From NCBI RefSeq assembly GCF_014204755.1, contig NZ_JACHLZ010000001.1, positions 1,798,001-1,862,000 of the forward strand: a stretch of DNA of 64,000 nt, in the 5' to 3' direction. The DNA comes from Brachybacterium aquaticum (GTDB lineage: Bacteria > Actinomycetota > Actinomycetes > Actinomycetales > Dermabacteraceae). This document shows positions 60,952-64,000 of this stretch, one piece after another (position 1 is the first letter of the stretch; every line of letters starts with the position of its first letter). The notes beneath the pieces are model-generated. The model was not told the DNA's origin. It did not search any database and was given only the letters and a program-made list of their open reading frames with translations. A program made the position numbers and the translations under genes.

Positions 60952-61020
60952 GTGTGCCTGCCTTTCTGCGACGGATGCGCCGCACGGGATCTTCGCTGCC
61001 GACAGTGGTCGACGGCAAGA

Positions 61021-61041
61021 CTTGAGCTGTACGGACTCAAG
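61021..61041 (-). promoter_or_regulatory. HAIR element 1 (HspR site), proximal to dnaK
   Basis: CTTGAGC-N7-ACTCAAG, one mismatch to the consensus CTTGAGT-N7-ACTCAAG. It overlaps the end of the -10 and the start-site region. Confidence 0.88.
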
Positions 61042-61068
61042 TAGAGAACCCTGGATCGACGATGTCAA
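61040..61068 (-). promoter_or_regulatory. dnaK promoter
   Basis: -35 TTGACA (61068-61063, perfect), 17-bp spacer, -10 TCTACT (61045-61040). Confidence 0.75.
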
Positions 61069-61084
61069 TCTCAGCAGCTCCGTT

Positions 61085-61105
61085 CTTGAGTGCACCCGAC
61101 TCAAC
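61085..61105 (-). promoter_or_regulatory. HAIR element 2 (HspR site), distal to dnaK
   Basis: CTTGAGT-N7-ACTCAAC, one mismatch to the consensus; 43 bp between the end of site 1 and this site, upstream of the -35. Confidence 0.88.
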
Positions 61106-61199
61106 TCTGATCCGATCAGGTTCATTCCCGGTGCAGCAGGTCGTGATGGAGGCCACATCCACCGGTTCTCGATAAGGTAGCTCGACAAGGTGGCAGTGA

Positions 61200-61650
61200 T
61201 CTCGCCGATCCGTCATTGGCGTGACTGGATCGCGGATCCTGTCCTAAACCAGGGCATCGATGACGGCGCGGCCTGCGATACGGGCCTGAGGCCTCCAGGC
61301 CCGGCAGCTCCGCGCAGCCATCGCCTTTCATCACGTCGCCGAACGCCAAGATCGCTGGTTGCGCGGGTCGAGCTCGCCGCGAAGAGAACTGAGGCCGGGC
61401 GGAGCGTCTCCTGGTCCGCGCACAGCTGCTCGTTCTCCGCCTTCGATCGCTTGACCTCGGCCGTCCCTGCGCTGGTGACACCCCGACGAGTCCCGTGGTC
61501 GACATCGTCCTGCGCCGGACAGCGCCGCACGGGCCCCACGGGACGCCGTCCTGCCGAGCGGTCGCGACCGCTGCGGCGGGGTGGGAGGGGAACTCCCGCG
61601 GGGGCTCTTGCACGAGCCGCACGCACCTCGCGCGCAGCTGGGGATGGGTC
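61200..61650 (-). mobile_element. Remnant of an IS3-family transposase
   Basis: Minus-strand fragments in changing frames follow the order of IS3-type orfA and orf[15 protein letters not shown] (61646-61605), [19 protein letters not shown] running into [19 protein letters not shown] (61503-61375), GELDPRNQ (61378-61355), [15 protein letters not shown] (61352-61308) and AVIDALV (about 61271-61251). The fragments abut almost exactly, so one gene decayed by indels. The catalytic DDE part and terminal inverted repeats are absent. It fills the 640-bp gap between the dnaK operon and nhaA. Confidence 0.75.
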
Positions 61651-61751
61651 TCCCACGGCCGCCCGTCCACTCCCTCGGACCCGAACAGCAGCGGCATCGG
61701 ACCCGGTCCGACCCAGTGGCGCCAGCCAGCAGATACAGGCAGAATCGCGCC

Positions 61752-63595
61752 GTGTCCCACTCAACCTCGCCCCCGCGCGGAATAGCCGGAAGGCTCCGCA
61801 CGGAGTCGGGCTCGGCCGCGCTGCTCATCGTCGTCACGGCCTTCGCTCTCCTCTGGGCGAACTCGCCGTTTTCCTCTTTCTATGTCGAGCTGTGGCAACA
61901 GAGCGTGGGGATCGACGTCGGCCCGTTCGGCCTGCATCTGGATCTGCACCACTGGATCAACGACGGCCTGATGGTCGTGTTCTTCTTCGTCGTGGGTCTC
62001 GAGGTGCGCCAGGAGTTCGCGCACGGGGCCCTCCGGGACAGCAGTCGCGCCCGTCTGGCGGCGATCGCGGGCGTCGCGGGTGTGGCGTTGCCCGCGCTGG
62101 TGTACGTCCTGGTCGTCGGCGCGTCCGGTGGCGAGGGGCTTCGCGGGTGGGGAGCGGTCGTCGGCACGGACACGGCGTTCATGCTCGGTGCTCTCGCGAT
62201 CGTCGGCCCCCGGCTCTCCGGGCAGCTGCGCGTCTTCCTCCTGACCCTCGCGGTGGTCGACGACTTCCTCGCGGTGTCGATCATCGGCGTCTTCTACAGC
62301 GACGAGATCCGGCCCGTCCCGCTGCTGGTCGCTCTCGGCTGCCTCGTCGCCCTGTGGCCGGTGGGCCGTTCCCGGCAGTGGAGTGCCGCTCCGTACGTGG
62401 GGATCGTCATCGTGCTGTGGCTGGCGACTCTGTCCTCCGGCATCCACGCCTCGCTGACGGGCATGATCGCCGGCCTTCTGATCCCGGCCTACCCGACGCA
62501 ACGGCAGGAGGTGGTCGCCGCCCGGCAGCTGTTCCGCGACTTCTGGCAATCCCCGAGCGCTTCCTCGGCGCGTGCTGTCGGCCGGGGGCTGTCCAAGGGC
62601 GTGTCGGTCAACGAGCGGTTGCACGAGTACCTCCGTCTCCCCACGGCGTTGCTGGTCGTGCCGATCTTCGCTCTGGCCAATGCCGGGGTCGACCTGGGCG
62701 GCGGAGTGGTGGCCGACTCCCTGGGCTCGCCTGTGCCGTGGGGCGTCATCGCGGGGCTCGTGCTCGGCAAGCTCCTCGGGATCGGGATCGCAACGCTCTC
62801 GCCGTGCGGATGGGCGCAGGCCGACTGCCGGAAGGAGTCGGAATGGGCAGCGTGTTCGGCGGGGCAGCACTTTCGGGCATCGGTTTCACCGTGTCGCTGC
62901 TGGTCATCAGCCTCGCTTTCGACTCCTCCTCGGATCTGGGGCGCCAGGCGACACTGGGCGTGCTCGTGGCGATGGTGCTGGCCACTGTTCTGGGCTGGTT
63001 GATCTTCAAGGTCGCGGCCCGTCGGTGGGGAGAGGAGACGGCGGATCTCCCGATGACGCTCGACCCTCCGGTGGACCCCGAGGTGGATCACATCCGCGGA
63101 CCGGAGGACGCCCGGCTCACCCTCGTGGAGTTCGTGGACTTCGAGTGCGAGTACTGCGCGCACGCCACTGGCTCATGGGAAGATCTGCACGGGCGCTTCG
63201 GTGACGATCTGCGCTACGTCGTGCGGCATCTGCCTCACCATCCTCACGGCCCCCTCGCCGCACGGGCCGCCGAGGCGGCCGCGAAGCAGAAGATGTTCTG
63301 GCCCTGGCTCGACTTCGTGTTCACTCGGCAGGACGCGCTGGAGAGGGAGGATCTCATCGGCTACGCGGCTGAGCTGAGCCTCGATGTCGAGGCGTTCATC
63401 GAGGATCTCGACAGCGAGGAGGTTGCTGCGAGGGTCCAGCGGGACATCGCGAGCGCGGAGGCGAGCGGCGCCAAGATGACCCCGACCTTCTTCGTCGATG
63501 GTTGTCGGATGGTGGGCAGCTATGACGCGCGCTCCCTGACCGAGATGCTGGAATCCAGCCGTCGCGGGGGCCGCACCCAGGCGGCGAAGGCCTGA
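61752..63595 (+). pseudogene. nhaA: NhaA Na+/H+ antiporter fused to a thioredoxin/DsbA-like domain, frameshifted
   Basis: From the GTG at 61752 the N-terminal part (about 349 aa) is NhaA with the [12 protein letters not shown] aspartates that bind Na+ and H+. At 62791-62800 the frame is lost: the natural series would read [15 protein letters not shown], and the sequence lacks one base in CAACGCTCTCGCC. The other frame continues [20 protein letters not shown], the last NhaA helices, then a C-terminal thioredoxin-fold domain with [11 protein letters not shown] (CxxC) to [13 protein letters not shown]. Repaired length is about 615 aa. The NhaA-thioredoxin fusion itself is known in actinobacteria. 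If the sequence is correct the gene is broken. CAGAAT six bases before the GTG resembles a leaderless -10. Confidence 0.85.
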
Positions 63596-63720
63596 GGCCG
63601 ATCCGCGAACCCGGAACACGGTGGGACGCGGGCGGTGCGAGCGCTCTGCACGGCACGCCGAGGGCGCGCTCGTCAACGTATCGGGCCTGGTGATAGCGGT
63701 GTCGAAGGGATGGCCCCCTG

Positions 63721-64000
63721 TCACCGTGAGGCGCTCGCCCCTGCCACCACGAGGTCGATGAGCTGACGCAGAGCCGCATCGACGTTCTCGCTCTCGTTGC
63801 GCCCCTGTCGGGAGCGGTTGAGCTCGGCCAGCACCCCGGTGACGATGAGCCGGGCGCCGGTCGCCTCGACCTCGCCGGGGGCCCCGCCGGCAGCTCCGGC
63901 CGCCCCGTCCTGCGCCACGGCGACCGCGCCTGAGGTGTCGGCCCGGCTGTCCCGCAGGCGCGCGGCGATCTGCTCCTCGAGGCGATCGACATGGTCGAGG
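63721..64000 (-). CDS. Probable TetR-family regulator, C-terminal part only
   Basis: The frame is open at the right edge of the window, so the start and DNA-binding domain lie outside. About 93 codons are visible: LDHVDRLEEQIAARLRD, a variable Ala/Gly-rich stretch, then GARLIVTGVLAELNRSRQG and ENVDAALRQLIDLVVAG, the helical pattern of TetR C-terminal ligand domains. The family call rests on that pattern alone. Confidence 0.55.
   Translation of the reverse strand, partial: LDHVDRLEEQIAARLRDSRADTSGAVAVAQDGAAGAAGGAPGEVEATGARLIVTGVLAELNRSRQGRNESENVDAALRQLIDLVVAGASASR

Overview
The window is high-GC DNA with strong G/C preference at third codon positions, from an actinobacterium. An HspR/HAIR-controlled dnaK-grpE-dnaJ-hspR operon, PrsW-family and MgtA-type proteins, and a leucine-codon leader before leuS all fit Actinomycetota. 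I infer the order Micrococcales and think a Brachybacterium-like organism (Dermabacteraceae) plausible, but nothing here proves the genus. Most of the window is compact housekeeping chromosome. I see no tRNA, rRNA, CRISPR array or prophage.

Layout. 1-6.6 kb: end of a membrane protein gene, acs, a small ribbon-helix-helix (RHH) gene coupled to a VOC protein, an old yellow enzyme and an adenylate-forming-like protein. 6.6-13.3 kb: sdaA, a DEAD-box helicase, panD, a decayed flavoprotein gene and an AEC transporter entered through a tiny upstream ORF. 13.3-16.6 kb: leuS behind a leader-peptide attenuator. 16.7-18.9 kb: two WXG-type genes, the second frameshifted. 19-23.4 kb: clpB with a HAIR site, and a PrsW-family protease. 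23.4-26.3 kb: a tightly overlapping four-gene operon (GNAT, low-molecular-weight phosphatase, amidase, S4 protein). 26.3-33.4 kb: DUF952, YciO, MFS, deoD, a small membrane protein, a class I amidotransferase, an MgtA-like glycosyltransferase and a MetE-like enzyme. 33.4-38 kb: gcvT-gcvH-gcvP. 38.3-44.8 kb: GNAT, arcA, aldo/keto reductase plus sirtuin, cysK-cysE, trpS. 44.8-50.1 kb: a LacI regulator divergent from a maltose-type ABC importer that lacks its own ATPase gene. 50.2-52.8 kb: two tandem ATP-grasp ligases. 52.9-56.8 kb: a PEBP-like protein and a probable glycolipid cluster (GT4, VTT membrane protein, GT4). 56.8-61.1 kb: the hspR-dnaJ-grpE-dnaK chaperone operon. 61.2-64 kb: an IS3-type remnant, a frameshifted nhaA-thioredoxin fusion and the end of a probable TetR gene.

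How it is controlled. The most consistent signal is regulatory. About fifteen starts sit 5-8 bases downstream of a TANNNT -10 hexamer with no room for a Shine-Dalgarno site, so leaderless mRNAs look common. Two genes (the AEC transporter and lacI) are preceded by very short ORFs that end in an ATGA overlap with the main start. leuS has a leader peptide with three consecutive Leu codons and then a classical terminator. clpB and dnaK share HspR sites, and the hspR gene is in the window.

The most interesting hypotheses are the tandem ATP-grasp enzymes as D-amino-acid ligases of the peptidoglycan cross-bridge, the GT4-VTT-GT4 cluster as glycolipid synthesis, and the short-ORF and leaderless regulation. 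Four genes look broken (flavoprotein oxidoreductase, second WXG gene, transposase, nhaA). The single-base lesions could also be sequencing errors.
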